54,284 nt of DNA from a virus. Below the pieces are notes generated by a model. That model worked only from the letters and a program-made list of their open reading frames with translations, did not search any database and was not told where the DNA came from. A program made the position numbers and the translations under genes. The stretch is taken from the IMG/VR virus record IMGVR_UViG_3300027963_000004, positions 1-54,284 of that record. One strand, given 5' to 3'. Positions 38,745 to 47,821 of this stretch are shown here, in pieces. How positions within the stretch are numbered: the stretch's first letter is position 1; each line of letters opens with the position of its first letter.

Positions 38745-41000
38745 TTAACTTCCGTAAGGGCGAACATCGCCAATAGTTGCATTGAGGAGAACTTTACCCA
38801 TTTGGTAATCTCCACCTTGCTCATTACTCACAAAACGCAAGCGTATCTCTCTTCTTTGCTCTCGCATATCTATCTTTCCCGTATCTGGTTCAAAATAGTA
38901 TGGATCAGAAGTCACATCTTGAGATTGAGCAAATGGTCTACCCGTAATCTGCACACTCATTGTTCCATTTTGAATAAAGTCAGGTTCAATACGCTCTATC
39001 CTTAACCAATAATTTTCCCCAATTGGAGCAGTTTGAGATGGGCCGCCTTGAACTAAACCAAGGTCAGATGTTTCAAAATAACTTTCAATTGCATTAGCCT
39101 CTTCGTTAATAACTTCATCAGTTCCAATTTCGTGTTGCCACAAAATAACTTGACCAGCCACAGTTTCAAAATTTGCAGTCTCAACCAATGTTGCTGTTGC
39201 GTTTGCAGATAAAGTTAAATTCAAACCAGAAAATGACATGGTTCCTGATACAGCACTACTGTTGACTACGGATAGCGTAATGGTCGTTCCCACAATCGTG
39301 GTCACAATAGCGTTTGTGCCAATGCCTGTGCCAGTCACGGATTGATTTAACACAATACCAGTTGCGCTACTGACCACAATAGTGCTTGCCCCAGAAGTGC
39401 CAGTTGCTGTCGGTGATGCCGCATTAGGTGTAATCAAAGTAATCAATGCACCAGATGGAACGCTTGCGGACACAACCTCTTGACCAACAGCAACCAAATT
39501 GTTTGGCGCAATTCTAATGACCGCGCTTGCGTTTGTTGTTGAGATTGATGTCGTAAAAATTATTTCCTGCTCACTCAATGTTGCGCCAGCATTGATAGGG
39601 TAATGGAATACTTGAGAGAAGTACCCAGCCGTGCGACGAGCGCCCAAAGCCTCGCCTGCGTCATACCAACAATTTTCTCGCACGTTATAGATGATGCAGT
39701 CGTTGCATTCTTCTGAGTCGCCAGAAGGAAAGAACCACCAAATTTCGCCAAAACGAGGAACCTTGTTAACAAAAACTTTTTGCTGTTGAGCGTAGTTCAA
39801 GTTGTCAAAAAAGTAGTTTTGGTTGAACGTATTTGTAATTTCTTTAACCACGCCGTTGTACAACAGAAAACGGTCAACACCAATCCAGTAGTAGATGCCG
39901 TCATACTCAATAACGCACTGCGACGAAAGGATTGAGGACTGACTAGAAATAATGTCATACCGCCAATAGAAGGTTTGGGGGACTGAGGCAACCGTAATAG
40001 TGGTTGGCGTGTAGGACACACGAATCAACGAATCAAGCGCCCAAAACAACCCAGATGGAGCATTAGAGCCGCCTCGCACTGGCAAGCCTTTGACAATCTT
40101 TGTAGAGGATACATTGACCTCGTTTGAATCTGGGCCGTTCCAATCAAATGGGTCTCCAGCAACACAATTTTTAATTAAACCGTTGTCTCCATACACAAAA
40201 ACATATGGATGCAAAACAACTACGCCTCCAGCAACTTCAATAACGTCGCCTGTTGGGGTTGTGCCAGTAGTATCCGTAAGGGGGGACAAGGTTGTGCCAT
40301 TAATAATTCCAGCCAAAACTGGGGTTACTGTAGTTTGGTCAATTTGCTCTAAGTTCTGACCAGCGTGCGCCAACAGCAACTGATTTCCAGAACCTTGCGC
40401 GTCAAACGTAGAGTCAAACTGCCAAAGGTTCAAATCGCTTTCCGTAAACCCATCATTAATTGTTGCCACCTTAATTGAAAAACCACTACCCGTGCCACCA
40501 ATTGTTGCGGCGGTTGCGCTCAAAGTATTGCCAATAACATACCCATTACCAGCCTTTGTCAGGGTTACTGTAGTTACTGTTGCGCCTGCCACCACAATTG
40601 TTGCCTTTGCACCAGTGCCAGAGCCGCCAGTTAAAGTTACATTGGTGTACGTTCCGTTGGTGTATAGCGTGCCACCCACTAAAGTGTTAAGCGTTAGGAC
40701 TAGTCCAGTAAAAGTAAATTGATTGACACCAGAACCAATCCCAAGGTTGTTAATATTGACAACCTCAAGACCATTGTTATATCCATTGAAAACTGAGTTG
40801 ACGCCATCAACCGAGTTAACATAGATACCACGAGAGTATCCTTTTGCGTTGCTGATAATTGCGCGATAGCCACCAACTTTTCTTGGACGCCCACGTTGAA
40901 AACGCACCCAAAGTGCGTCTGTGTAAAAGTTCATATCAAATATTGTGCCGTCCCGTTGTACGCCGGGCAAGGTATCAATAGTATATACTTTCTTAACCAT
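38745..41000 (-). CDS. P22 gp10-like tail hub / DNA stabilisation protein with inserted domains
   Basis: 751 aa. The N-terminus (TLPGVQRDGTIFDMNFYTDA, LWVRFQRGRPRKVGGY), the middle CVIEYDGIYYWIGVDRFLLY and the end GGDYQMGKVLLNATIGDVRP fit the tail-hub or DNA-stabilisation family of short-tailed phages. Two Gly/Thr-rich beta insertions are visible: residues about 95-180 (GTLYTNGTYTNVTLTGGSG...) and 480-590 (including ATGIVLNQSVTGTGIGTNA). Such inserts are often surface-exposed Ig-like or carbohydrate-contact modules. It would seal the portal-connector after packaging. Confidence 0.72.
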   Translation of the reverse strand: MVKKVYTIDTLPGVQRDGTIFDMNFYTDALWVRFQRGRPRKVGGYRAIISNAKGYSRGIYVNSVDGVNSVFNGYNNGLEVVNINNLGIGSGVNQFTFTGLVLTLNTLVGGTLYTNGTYTNVTLTGGSGTGAKATIVVAGATVTTVTLTKAGNGYVIGNTLSATAATIGGTGSGFSIKVATINDGFTESDLNLWQFDSTFDAQGSGNQLLLAHAGQNLEQIDQTTVTPVLAGIINGTTLSPLTDTTGTTPTGDVIEVAGGVVVLHPYVFVYGDNGLIKNCVAGDPFDWNGPDSNEVNVSSTKIVKGLPVRGGSNAPSGLFWALDSLIRVSYTPTTITVASVPQTFYWRYDIISSQSSILSSQCVIEYDGIYYWIGVDRFLLYNGVVKEITNTFNQNYFFDNLNYAQQQKVFVNKVPRFGEIWWFFPSGDSEECNDCIIYNVRENCWYDAGEALGARRTAGYFSQVFHYPINAGATLSEQEIIFTTSISTTNASAVIRIAPNNLVAVGQEVVSASVPSGALITLITPNAASPTATGTSGASTIVVSSATGIVLNQSVTGTGIGTNAIVTTIVGTTITLSVVNSSAVSGTMSFSGLNLTLSANATATLVETANFETVAGQVILWQHEIGTDEVINEEANAIESYFETSDLGLVQGGPSQTAPIGENYWLRIERIEPDFIQNGTMSVQITGRPFAQSQDVTSDPYYFEPDTGKIDMREQRREIRLRFVSNEQGGDYQMGKVLLNATIGDVRPYGS

Positions 41001-42229
41001 CAGAACACTCCGCCAGCAACACCACCCGTAAAGTTACCCGTTCCAACAATAGCCAAACCAGAGGCAGAAACTGTTGAGCGCAAGACACCAAGAATGGAAA
41101 TATTAAACTCACCAGAAGCCGCACGGTAAACGCCCGTTGTGGTTTCTGATGCAAAGTTCAATGAAGGCGCTCCAACAGAACCATTGTTCAAACTAATATT
41201 TGAAGAGCCTGCAAGAATTGTATTGGCGTTATATAAATTAACTGAATCACAAACTAATGTGGCTTGAGTTCCTGTGGTCAACACCGCAGTAGCGCCAGAA
41301 CCCGTTGTAATTGTGACGGTGTAAGCATTTGATGTTGCGTTGACAATGTAGTAAACCTGAACTGTTGACGGAACAACAATTGTGACGTTGCCCGTCAATG
41401 CGCCCGTGTACTTTTGAATGACGTTAGAAGCCTCTGAAGCAGTTAGGGTGTAAGTTCCAGTCAAAACTGCTTTGGATAATTGGGTAAACGCAAATTGCGT
41501 ATTTCGACCTAAGCCAACCGTGTAGAACTGAGTTCCACTACAAACAATGATGCAAGAGTCTGCGGGTTGCAAAACAATTGACGCAGAACCGTTGATTACA
41601 TTACCACCACTTCCAGCAACAGTCAAAGCACCTGTTCCACTATTGCGTACAAACATAAACCAATTGTCGGCAAGTGTAGACGCAAGGGTTAAAGTCAAAG
41701 TTCCTGCGCCACCTGTCCAAACATAAGTGCTAGAGCGGTCAGTAGTAAGTGCAGTGTAGTTAGAAGAGAAGGTTGTAACAGGCTGTGATTGGTTGAGCGT
41801 CTGACCAATTGCCAATAAACCATAACCAGCAAGGGTAGCGGCGTCTGCGCCAGATGAGCCAATACCAAATGCAATGATGCCCCATGTTCCTGCGGTCGTT
41901 GCATTCGTGACAATGTAGATGTACTGTGCTTCGCCTGCGGCTATGGTGACAATCGTGTTTGCGCCAGTGTAGTCTTTGACCGTTACAGCAACAGCACCGA
42001 CGTTACGAATTAAAGCATCTTGACCTACAGAGGCTTGGTTGGCGGGTGGCATCCACAACTCATTAGCCGTAGTAGTAGTTGACACCTCCATAATACGAGC
42101 CGCGGCATCATCAGTAGATTGACCATTGATAGGCCAAGCCAATTGCAAGTCTGTTGTCAGAATAATTCGGCGATACGATACATCCGTTGGTTGAACAACG
42201 TTACCGGTAAAGGGGGAGTTGTAACTCAT
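41000..42229 (-). CDS. Tail protein, fibre-like
   Basis: 409 aa, beta-rich. Starts MSYNSPFTGNVVQPTDVSYR and has repeated short Thr/Gly/Ala strands. The C-terminal part (NNGSVGAPSLNFASETTTGV, YRAASGEFNISILGV) is typical of phage fibre or appendage proteins. It lies next to the tail hub gene, with an overlapping stop and start. Confidence 0.65.
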   Translation of the reverse strand: MSYNSPFTGNVVQPTDVSYRRIILTTDLQLAWPINGQSTDDAAARIMEVSTTTTANELWMPPANQASVGQDALIRNVGAVAVTVKDYTGANTIVTIAAGEAQYIYIVTNATTAGTWGIIAFGIGSSGADAATLAGYGLLAIGQTLNQSQPVTTFSSNYTALTTDRSSTYVWTGGAGTLTLTLASTLADNWFMFVRNSGTGALTVAGSGGNVINGSASIVLQPADSCIIVCSGTQFYTVGLGRNTQFAFTQLSKAVLTGTYTLTASEASNVIQKYTGALTGNVTIVVPSTVQVYYIVNATSNAYTVTITTGSGATAVLTTGTQATLVCDSVNLYNANTILAGSSNISLNNGSVGAPSLNFASETTTGVYRAASGEFNISILGVLRSTVSASGLAIVGTGNFTGGVAGGVF

Positions 42230-42231
42230 AG

Positions 42232-42867
42232 TTAGGTATCCAGTACAGAGGCTTGACGGTCACCAATACGTTGAATGTCTTCCGTCTTTAAGGTTTGCAT
42301 GATTAAGTCATAGTTTTGCTGCCACATAGGCATACGCTCATCATTCTTTAAGAATGGCATAGCCTGCAACAAAGAGCCATAAAGCAATGCCTGTGGGGCA
42401 TAAATAGTAAACCAGTTAGTCTGATTGGAAGAGTCAAGTGGCTGAACTCTTTCATAGTACAGAACTTCGAAAGTATAACCAGCGGCTGGAGTTGGTGCTA
42501 CCAACCAATGGGTATAGTCATAATCTGCATAATATTCAGGGATTCCTGTTTCTGTAGCATCAGGCCAATACTCCCTCAAATACTCATACTTTCTTAAAAG
42601 AACAGGAGTTCTTGACCCATTAACAACCACATTCATGGAAACAGTTTTATGCCATCGAGCAGGCTTATCTAAAATAGCCTCAGTAGCAACCATTGTGCTT
42701 TCATTAACAGTTAGGTTGCCAAGAAATTTGATTTGACTTGCAATGATTTGCTCTGCCAACATAATGAAAAGAGGAATTTTTTCAAGGGTAGCAGTATCAG
42801 TCCTCTCCAAATATGACTGAATGTTTTCAACTAAACTGTCATAAGTCATTACTGAGGCGGTAGTCAT
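42232..42867 (-). CDS. gp4-like head-tail adaptor protein
   Basis: 211 aa, mainly helical at both ends with a beta-rich middle. TYDSLVENIQSYLERTDTAT at the start and YAPQALLYGSLLQAMPFLKN near the end resemble the adaptor (head completion) family of short-tailed phages. The larger protein at 50618 has a comparable end (YEAVLFMLAHRMSLELPQ), so the genome may hold two related adaptors. AAAGGA precedes ATG 42867. Confidence 0.6.
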   Translation of the reverse strand: MTTASVMTYDSLVENIQSYLERTDTATLEKIPLFIMLAEQIIASQIKFLGNLTVNESTMVATEAILDKPARWHKTVSMNVVVNGSRTPVLLRKYEYLREYWPDATETGIPEYYADYDYTHWLVAPTPAAGYTFEVLYYERVQPLDSSNQTNWFTIYAPQALLYGSLLQAMPFLKNDERMPMWQQNYDLIMQTLKTEDIQRIGDRQASVLDT

Positions 42868-42904
42868 ATTAAATCCTTTGTTCTTTTTAACATTTTAATT
42901 TCTC

Positions 42905-43381
42905 TTAGGATAAAAACAACTGTTTTTCGTCAATTCTGCGCTTTTGTAACCCTTTAAGAACTTTTCCGCCAGCCATGCAATACTTTAAGAGTTCTTCCGC
43001 CGCCCCTTCCATATCCCCGCGAAGAGCCTTTTGACGGAGGGTGCTTCGCTGTAAAGTCCCCAAACCAACATTAAAAGCAAAACTACACAAAGCATCAAAT
43101 TGACCTTGGGTAAGTGGGATAGGTATGAACCGTTCCACACCTCGTTCAAAACGGAGTAAATCAGATTCAAGAATTCCATCAACTTCCCCCATAGAGAAGA
43201 TTCTATTATCTTCTTCTTTCAGTTGAACTTCGTTGCGCTTATCAATTGTTAAATTACCCTGTGTAGGGTAAAGAACATGACCAACGCCAATAGTCCATAG
43301 TAACGCTGGACATCTATAAGGTTTCTGTCTTACACCTTCATGGTGTTTGATAACCTTTATGGCATTGGCTGATATTTTCAT
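42905..43381 (-). CDS. Endolysin, GH24 lysozyme
   Basis: 158 aa. The catalytic pattern Glu15-x8-Cys24-x5-Thr30 (HHEGVRQKPYRCPALLWTIG) is the T4-lysozyme type, with Cys in place of Asp as in many phage muramidases. LTQGQFDALCSFAFNVGLG is the second family signature. It cleaves the glycan backbone at lysis. No signal peptide or signal-arrest segment is visible, so release needs the adjacent holin. It starts in an ATGA overlap with the holin gene. Confidence 0.92.
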   Translation of the reverse strand: MKISANAIKVIKHHEGVRQKPYRCPALLWTIGVGHVLYPTQGNLTIDKRNEVQLKEEDNRIFSMGEVDGILESDLLRFERGVERFIPIPLTQGQFDALCSFAFNVGLGTLQRSTLRQKALRGDMEGAAEELLKYCMAGGKVLKGLQKRRIDEKQLFLS

Positions 43382-43893
43382 TTGCCAAAGGCTCTCCCAC
43401 CAAAGTGGAATGCAATGATTGAGGCAAACAAAGTTTGAGTTTCATTATCCCAAATCTGGTCAGCCAACACAACAAAGTCTATACCCTCAGAAATACCTTT
43501 ATAGACCAATGCGCAGTCAATAGCGCAGAGTAAAAAGAAAAATCCGTAGGTAATAACAGGGCGGACAGAGGCTCTTAGGTTATGCATCCACTCAGAAGTT
43601 CCCTCATTCAAACTTATGTCGTGGGCATATAACGCTTGCATTTCAGCCTGTTGAGCGCCAATTAAAACTTGTTTGTCTTGAGATGAGGTCTCCATAGCAA
43701 TCTGCTCAATATGGATATGTTCTACCCTTTCTTGAGCCTCAAAGCCAAGTTTTCGCATTTCCAACTCACGTTGAATCTGCAACTGCGCCATTTCCAACTC
43801 ATGGCTTTTGTCACTTCTGTCTTGAAAGTAATCTAATAGTTTTGGCAAACCGCCAGCCAAAAATGAAATCAAAGTTGAAAATAGTGTAAACAT
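43378..43893 (-). CDS. Holin, 3TM (GTA_holin-like)
   Basis: 171 aa. A hydrophobic N-terminus, a long charged coiled coil (about 25-110), then RASVRPVITYGFFFLLCAIDCAL and TLFASIIAFHFGGRAFGK. This matches the GTA-type three-membrane-segment holin family (RPVITY and F-x-FG-x-R motifs). It should permeabilise the inner membrane for the lysozyme encoded next. Confidence 0.78.
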   Translation of the reverse strand: MFTLFSTLISFLAGGLPKLLDYFQDRSDKSHELEMAQLQIQRELEMRKLGFEAQERVEHIHIEQIAMETSSQDKQVLIGAQQAEMQALYAHDISLNEGTSEWMHNLRASVRPVITYGFFFLLCAIDCALVYKGISEGIDFVVLADQIWDNETQTLFASIIAFHFGGRAFGK

Positions 43894-44156
43894 TACTTCC
43901 TCTTTTCTCGTTCTTCAAGTAATTGAACCTTTACTTGTAGTTGGTGAATGTCTTTATAAACTTCTTCTTTCAGCCTATGCCTTGCCTCTGCACTTAAAGG
44001 TGAGTCAGTCGGCACATTTTCTTTAGTGATTAGTGCTGGCATCTGCCCTTCAATCTTAGTCAGCCGTGTAGAGAAGTCAGACACTTGACCGAGTAGCCAT
44101 GCTAGACACGCCACAACAATAGGAAGTACCGCTTTTAGGACGTCTTGAATATTCAT
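43893..44156 (-). CDS. Small lysis-cassette membrane protein
   Basis: 87 aa. One N-terminal membrane segment (VLPIVVACLAWLLGQV) followed by a charged helical domain to the C-terminus. This is the topology of an inner-membrane spanin or a holin accessory. The position just before the holin supports a lysis role. Confidence 0.6.
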   Translation of the reverse strand: MNIQDVLKAVLPIVVACLAWLLGQVSDFSTRLTKIEGQMPALITKENVPTDSPLSAEARHRLKEEVYKDIHQLQVKVQLLEEREKRK

Positions 44157-44368
44157 AGTCCAAAAACTTTTTTAACCATTTCAGCGGCAACGCCGGGGCC
44201 AAGCAACACGGCTAGGATGACTACATACAAGAGGTACTCAATCCTATTCATGCGCTTGGAACCTTCGTCAAAGCGGGTTTGAATGACCTCGTACCGTTGA
44301 GCGCATATCGCCTCGTGAACGCTTAAACGCTTGTCGGTCTCGTTAGCCAATTCTTCAACCCCTTCCAT
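44153..44368 (-). CDS. Small lysis-cassette membrane protein, XhlA-like topology
   Basis: 71 aa. An N-terminal coiled coil (TDKRLSVHEAICAQRYEVIQ) and a C-terminal membrane helix (YLLYVVILAVLLGPGVAA), as in haemolysin XhlA-like proteins. It overlaps the next lysis gene by 4 bp. Confidence 0.6.
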   Translation of the reverse strand: MEGVEELANETDKRLSVHEAICAQRYEVIQTRFDEGSKRMNRIEYLLYVVILAVLLGPGVAAEMVKKVFGL

Positions 44369-44373
44369 GTAAC

Positions 44374-44541
44374 TTACTCCGCTTTTGGCTCTTCTGCTTC
44401 AGCAGGCGGCAATTGACTTTGGGCTTCTTGTTGAATGCCTTGAATCAAATTCGCTACTTGAGCATATGGTTGATTCCCCAAATACTGAAGAATGCCATTT
44501 ACCAAATTGGTTGATAAAGATATATTGCTTTCCATTGCCAT
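44374..44541 (-). CDS. Small hypothetical protein
   Basis: A 55-aa frame (MAMESNISLSTNLVNGILQY...) with AAAGGA upstream and a second ATG two codons in. It ends in a Glu/Pro/Ala-rich tail. It lies after a terminator-like hairpin and before the lysis cassette. Unknown role. Confidence 0.58.
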   Translation of the reverse strand: MAMESNISLSTNLVNGILQYLGNQPYAQVANLIQGIQQEAQSQLPPAEAEEPKAE

Positions 44542-44549
44542 TTTCCTTT

Positions 44550-44579
44550 AAAAAAATTTCCGCTGTTATGGGTCAGCGG
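44550..44579 (-). terminator. Terminator candidate before the lysis cassette
   Basis: Minus strand: CCGCTG and CAGCGG pair around an eight-base loop, followed by AAATTTTTTT. It would reduce read-through from fibre genes into lysis genes, a plausible timing device. Confidence 0.65.
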
Positions 44580-44594
44580 TTCACCCTTCTTCTA

Positions 44595-44921
44595 TTATGC
44601 CGAAGGTGTTGCCCAAGGTAAAGGGGTGTTCTCAGGGCTAACAGGTGGTGTAATTAGGCTGTCAATCTGCCCTTGTACACAAGACTGTGCGCTGTCTATT
44701 TGGTTCTCAGGAATCCAACTAATAACTAACGCCTCAGTTAGACTTGCGTAAGGCACAAATGTAGTCTGGTCTGTAGAGTCAAACTGTGTGTTGCCTTGGA
44801 TAGATGCAGTATAAGTGCCGTCTACTCCTGTTACTTCCCATAGTGCGTTAATTACATAGTTGGGGTCAGGTTGTTGTACTGTGTACATTGCTGTGATGCG
44901 AGTGGTAAAGACTGTTGCCAT
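44595..44921 (-). CDS. Hypothetical tail-associated protein
   Basis: 108 aa (MATVFTTRITAMYTVQQ...). Beta-rich first half and a C-terminal PPVSPENTPLPW motif. Similar small proteins in many phages follow tail fibre genes. Role unknown, possibly fibre assembly. Confidence 0.6.
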   Translation of the reverse strand: MATVFTTRITAMYTVQQPDPNYVINALWEVTGVDGTYTASIQGNTQFDSTDQTTFVPYASLTEALVISWIPENQIDSAQSCVQGQIDSLITPPVSPENTPLPWATPSA

Positions 44922-44932
44922 TTTAATTCTCC

Positions 44933-47821
44933 TTAAGGATGAGTTGCTTTGTATGCGTCAAATTCTGCTTTGAGTTCTTGGATTGCGGCTGTAAGTGTTG
45001 CTATTAAAAATGATGCGTCCACGCCTTGATACTTAGGTTTGCCATCCGCATCAACTGCATCTTTTTCCCCTGATACTGCTTGTGGGCATATTTCGGCTAG
45101 TTCGTGAGCAATAAAACCCTGACCATCCGAGCCATCAACTTTCCATTTATAAGTGACAGGTTTAAGTTGTGCAACTTTATCCAATGCACCTGTCATTGGC
45201 TGCACATTTTCTTTTAAACGATAATCTGAAGAAGTTGAATAGGAAGTCGATGACCCACTTGTTTGAATAGAACCTGCTACGCCGTTGCCATTACCAAAAA
45301 TAATTTGTGATGCCGAAGCAGTTGAACTAACCTGATTATACAAATACCCATTGTTTCCACCGGAAGTTATATATGCAAGTCCATAAACACTTGCACTAGG
45401 AGTAGTAACGCATGAGAAGTAATAATTTTCTGAACTATCAATGTATAATCTAACATTCCCATCACCATCAGATAAGACAACATTGTTACTTGCTGTACGG
45501 ATGTCTAGACCACCAGCGTTACCTCTAAAGTTACCAAGAATAACATTACTACTACCTGTTGTTACATCATACCCAGAGCCGGGAATTGCTAAAGCAACAC
45601 CAGAGCCTAAAAAAATATTTCCTTTTCCAGTAGTTAAAGAAAACCCTGCTGTATAGCCAATACATACATTTGAGCCGCCTGTGCTAGTATACCCAGCCGC
45701 ATTACCAACAAATACGTTAGTTTCACCAGTAATATTTGAATATCCTGCTGTGTAGCCAACACAAACATTTTGAGCGCCTGTTGTTTGGCTATATCCCGCC
45801 TGATAACCTACTGCTGTGTTGTTAGAGGCTGTGGTGTTATTAAAAAGTGCGTAATTACCAAGTGCGGCATTGTAAGAGCCAGTTGTATTTGAATGGAGTG
45901 CATGACTACCCATTGCAGCATTGTTGACTCCTGTAGTGTTGTAGTATGTAGCATTTGCGCCTACTGCGGTATTTTCGTAACCAGTAGTTGTTGACTGAAG
46001 GGCTTGAAAACCAATAGCAGTTTGATACTGCCCTGTAGCACTATATAGGGCTTTATACCCAACAGCAGTTTGTGCTGTACTTGTTGTGTTTGAGTAAGCG
46101 GCTTGCCAACCTACTGCTGTGTTATTAGAGGCGGTAGTGTTATTAATTAAGGCATTGTTACCAATTGCCACATTATTTGAGCCTGTTGTGTTTGTAGTCA
46201 TTGCACCTGCACCAACAACAGTATTTGATGAGCCTGTTGTGTTGGCATATAAAGGAGAAGTTACTATTCCATCCCAATAAGTACCAATAGCCGTATTTCC
46301 TGCTCCAGTTGTGTTAGCGTATAAAGCACGACCACCAAAAGCAGCATTTCCTACGGCAGTTGTGTTTGCCTGTAAAGATTGATAACCTACTGCGGTGTTG
46401 TAAGAGGCGGTTGAATTAGCCAAGGCTTGTTGACCAACTGCTACATTTGAACTTGCAGAAACATTAGTATACAAAGCCGCATTACCAATAGCCGTGTTTC
46501 CACCACCAGTAGTATTTGAATATAGTGCCGCTTGACCAAAAGCGTTGTTGACTGTCCCAGTAGTATTACTATACCCTGCTTGATACCCTACGGCTGTGTT
46601 ATTTGAGGCTGTGGTGTTTGAGTAAAGTGCCTCATTACCCAAGGCAGTATTTGATGCGCCTGTGGAGTTTGCTCTTAATGCATCATATCCAATACCAACA
46701 TTGTAATTTGCCGTTGAATTTGATGATAACGCTCCTCCACCAATACCAATATTATTTCCACCAGTAGTATTAGTATATAAAGGCGCATAACCAGATGAAT
46801 TACCAGCGCCTAAAGCAATATTATATGAACCTGTTGTATTTCCTCTTAAAGCAGCCTCACCAACAGCAGTATTTCTTGTTCCTGTCGTATTACTATAACC
46901 TGCTTGATAGCCTACGGCTGTATTATTAGAGGCTGTAGTGTTGGTTACAAGCGCTTCTTTTCCTACCGCTGTATTATTTGCGCCTGTTGAGTTATATCTT
47001 AATGCTTGACTACCTACGGCAGAATTAGAACCTCCAGTAGAAGTAGTGTATAAAGCAAAAGCACCAAGTGCTGTATTTTCATTAACAGTAGTATTACTAT
47101 AACCTGCTTGATAACCTACGGCTGTGTTGTATGAGGCGGTGGTGTTTAATGCTAATGCCGCAGTTCCTATAGCAGTATTGTAACTACCTGAACTGTTACT
47201 AAATAAAGCACCATATGTTCCAGCATCTTGTGAACCAACAGCAGTATTGTAAGAACCTGATGTAGTTAAATACATAGCGTAATTACCAAGAGCCAAGTTG
47301 TTATTTCCACTTGTAATACTTGCCAATCCACTAGCGCCTACTACGGTGTTATTACTAGCCGCAGCATTTCCACGCCCAACTCTTATTCCATAAACAGTTA
47401 AGTCAGTACCAGAGTATAAAAGGTTGGCTGAGTCTGTTAGTAGACCTGCGGTGGTTGCGTAAGGTACTCGACCACTTGTTAGGCTAGAAAATGTAATTGA
47501 GCCTGATGACGTAATCCCTGTTAAGCCTGTCAGAATACCTGCATCGCTCAAGATACCAACTGAGTTCTGTATTAACTTGCCTGTCGTTAAATCAAACCGT
47601 GCTAGTGCGTTGTCTGTAGCACTTGCAGGGCCAACCACATCGCCTGATGCGCCCGAAGTTGAGGCCAATAATGTAACAGTTCCAGCGCTATTCTTATAGT
47701 ACAACTTGCCATCTAAGGTATTGATTGCCAATTCGCCTGCAACAAGGTTGCCAGAAGTTGGTACAGCCGACGCAGTAGTGCTGTAGTAGAGAGATAAGGG
47801 CGTATAGCCTGCTTGTGACAT
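44933..47821 (-). CDS. Tail fibre/spike with YadA-like repeats and S74 chaperone domain
   Basis: 962 aa. Residues about 150-790 contain more than twenty imperfect repeats of the type NTAVGYQAGYSNTTG or NTALGNEALYSNTTA, like the YadA-head left-handed beta roll that forms trimers. The last 100 residues hold an intramolecular chaperone (Peptidase_S74): SSDYRLKENVQPM with the Ser-Asp cleavage site, LKPVTYKWK and GQGFIAHELAEICP. The chaperone cuts itself off after trimer assembly. This is a probable receptor-binding fibre. Confidence 0.88.
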   Translation of the reverse strand: MSQAGYTPLSLYYSTTASAVPTSGNLVAGELAINTLDGKLYYKNSAGTVTLLASTSGASGDVVGPASATDNALARFDLTTGKLIQNSVGILSDAGILTGLTGITSSGSITFSSLTSGRVPYATTAGLLTDSANLLYSGTDLTVYGIRVGRGNAAASNNTVVGASGLASITSGNNNLALGNYAMYLTTSGSYNTAVGSQDAGTYGALFSNSSGSYNTAIGTAALALNTTASYNTAVGYQAGYSNTTVNENTALGAFALYTTSTGGSNSAVGSQALRYNSTGANNTAVGKEALVTNTTASNNTAVGYQAGYSNTTGTRNTAVGEAALRGNTTGSYNIALGAGNSSGYAPLYTNTTGGNNIGIGGGALSSNSTANYNVGIGYDALRANSTGASNTALGNEALYSNTTASNNTAVGYQAGYSNTTGTVNNAFGQAALYSNTTGGGNTAIGNAALYTNVSASSNVAVGQQALANSTASYNTAVGYQSLQANTTAVGNAAFGGRALYANTTGAGNTAIGTYWDGIVTSPLYANTTGSSNTVVGAGAMTTNTTGSNNVAIGNNALINNTTASNNTAVGWQAAYSNTTSTAQTAVGYKALYSATGQYQTAIGFQALQSTTTGYENTAVGANATYYNTTGVNNAAMGSHALHSNTTGSYNAALGNYALFNNTTASNNTAVGYQAGYSQTTGAQNVCVGYTAGYSNITGETNVFVGNAAGYTSTGGSNVCIGYTAGFSLTTGKGNIFLGSGVALAIPGSGYDVTTGSSNVILGNFRGNAGGLDIRTASNNVVLSDGDGNVRLYIDSSENYYFSCVTTPSASVYGLAYITSGGNNGYLYNQVSSTASASQIIFGNGNGVAGSIQTSGSSTSYSTSSDYRLKENVQPMTGALDKVAQLKPVTYKWKVDGSDGQGFIAHELAEICPQAVSGEKDAVDADGKPKYQGVDASFLIATLTAAIQELKAEFDAYKATHP

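Noticed and set aside
42905-43381. Cys in place of Asp in the lysozyme catalytic triad as a novelty
   Set aside because: The Glu-x8-Cys-x5-Thr form is a known variant among phage GH24 lysozymes.
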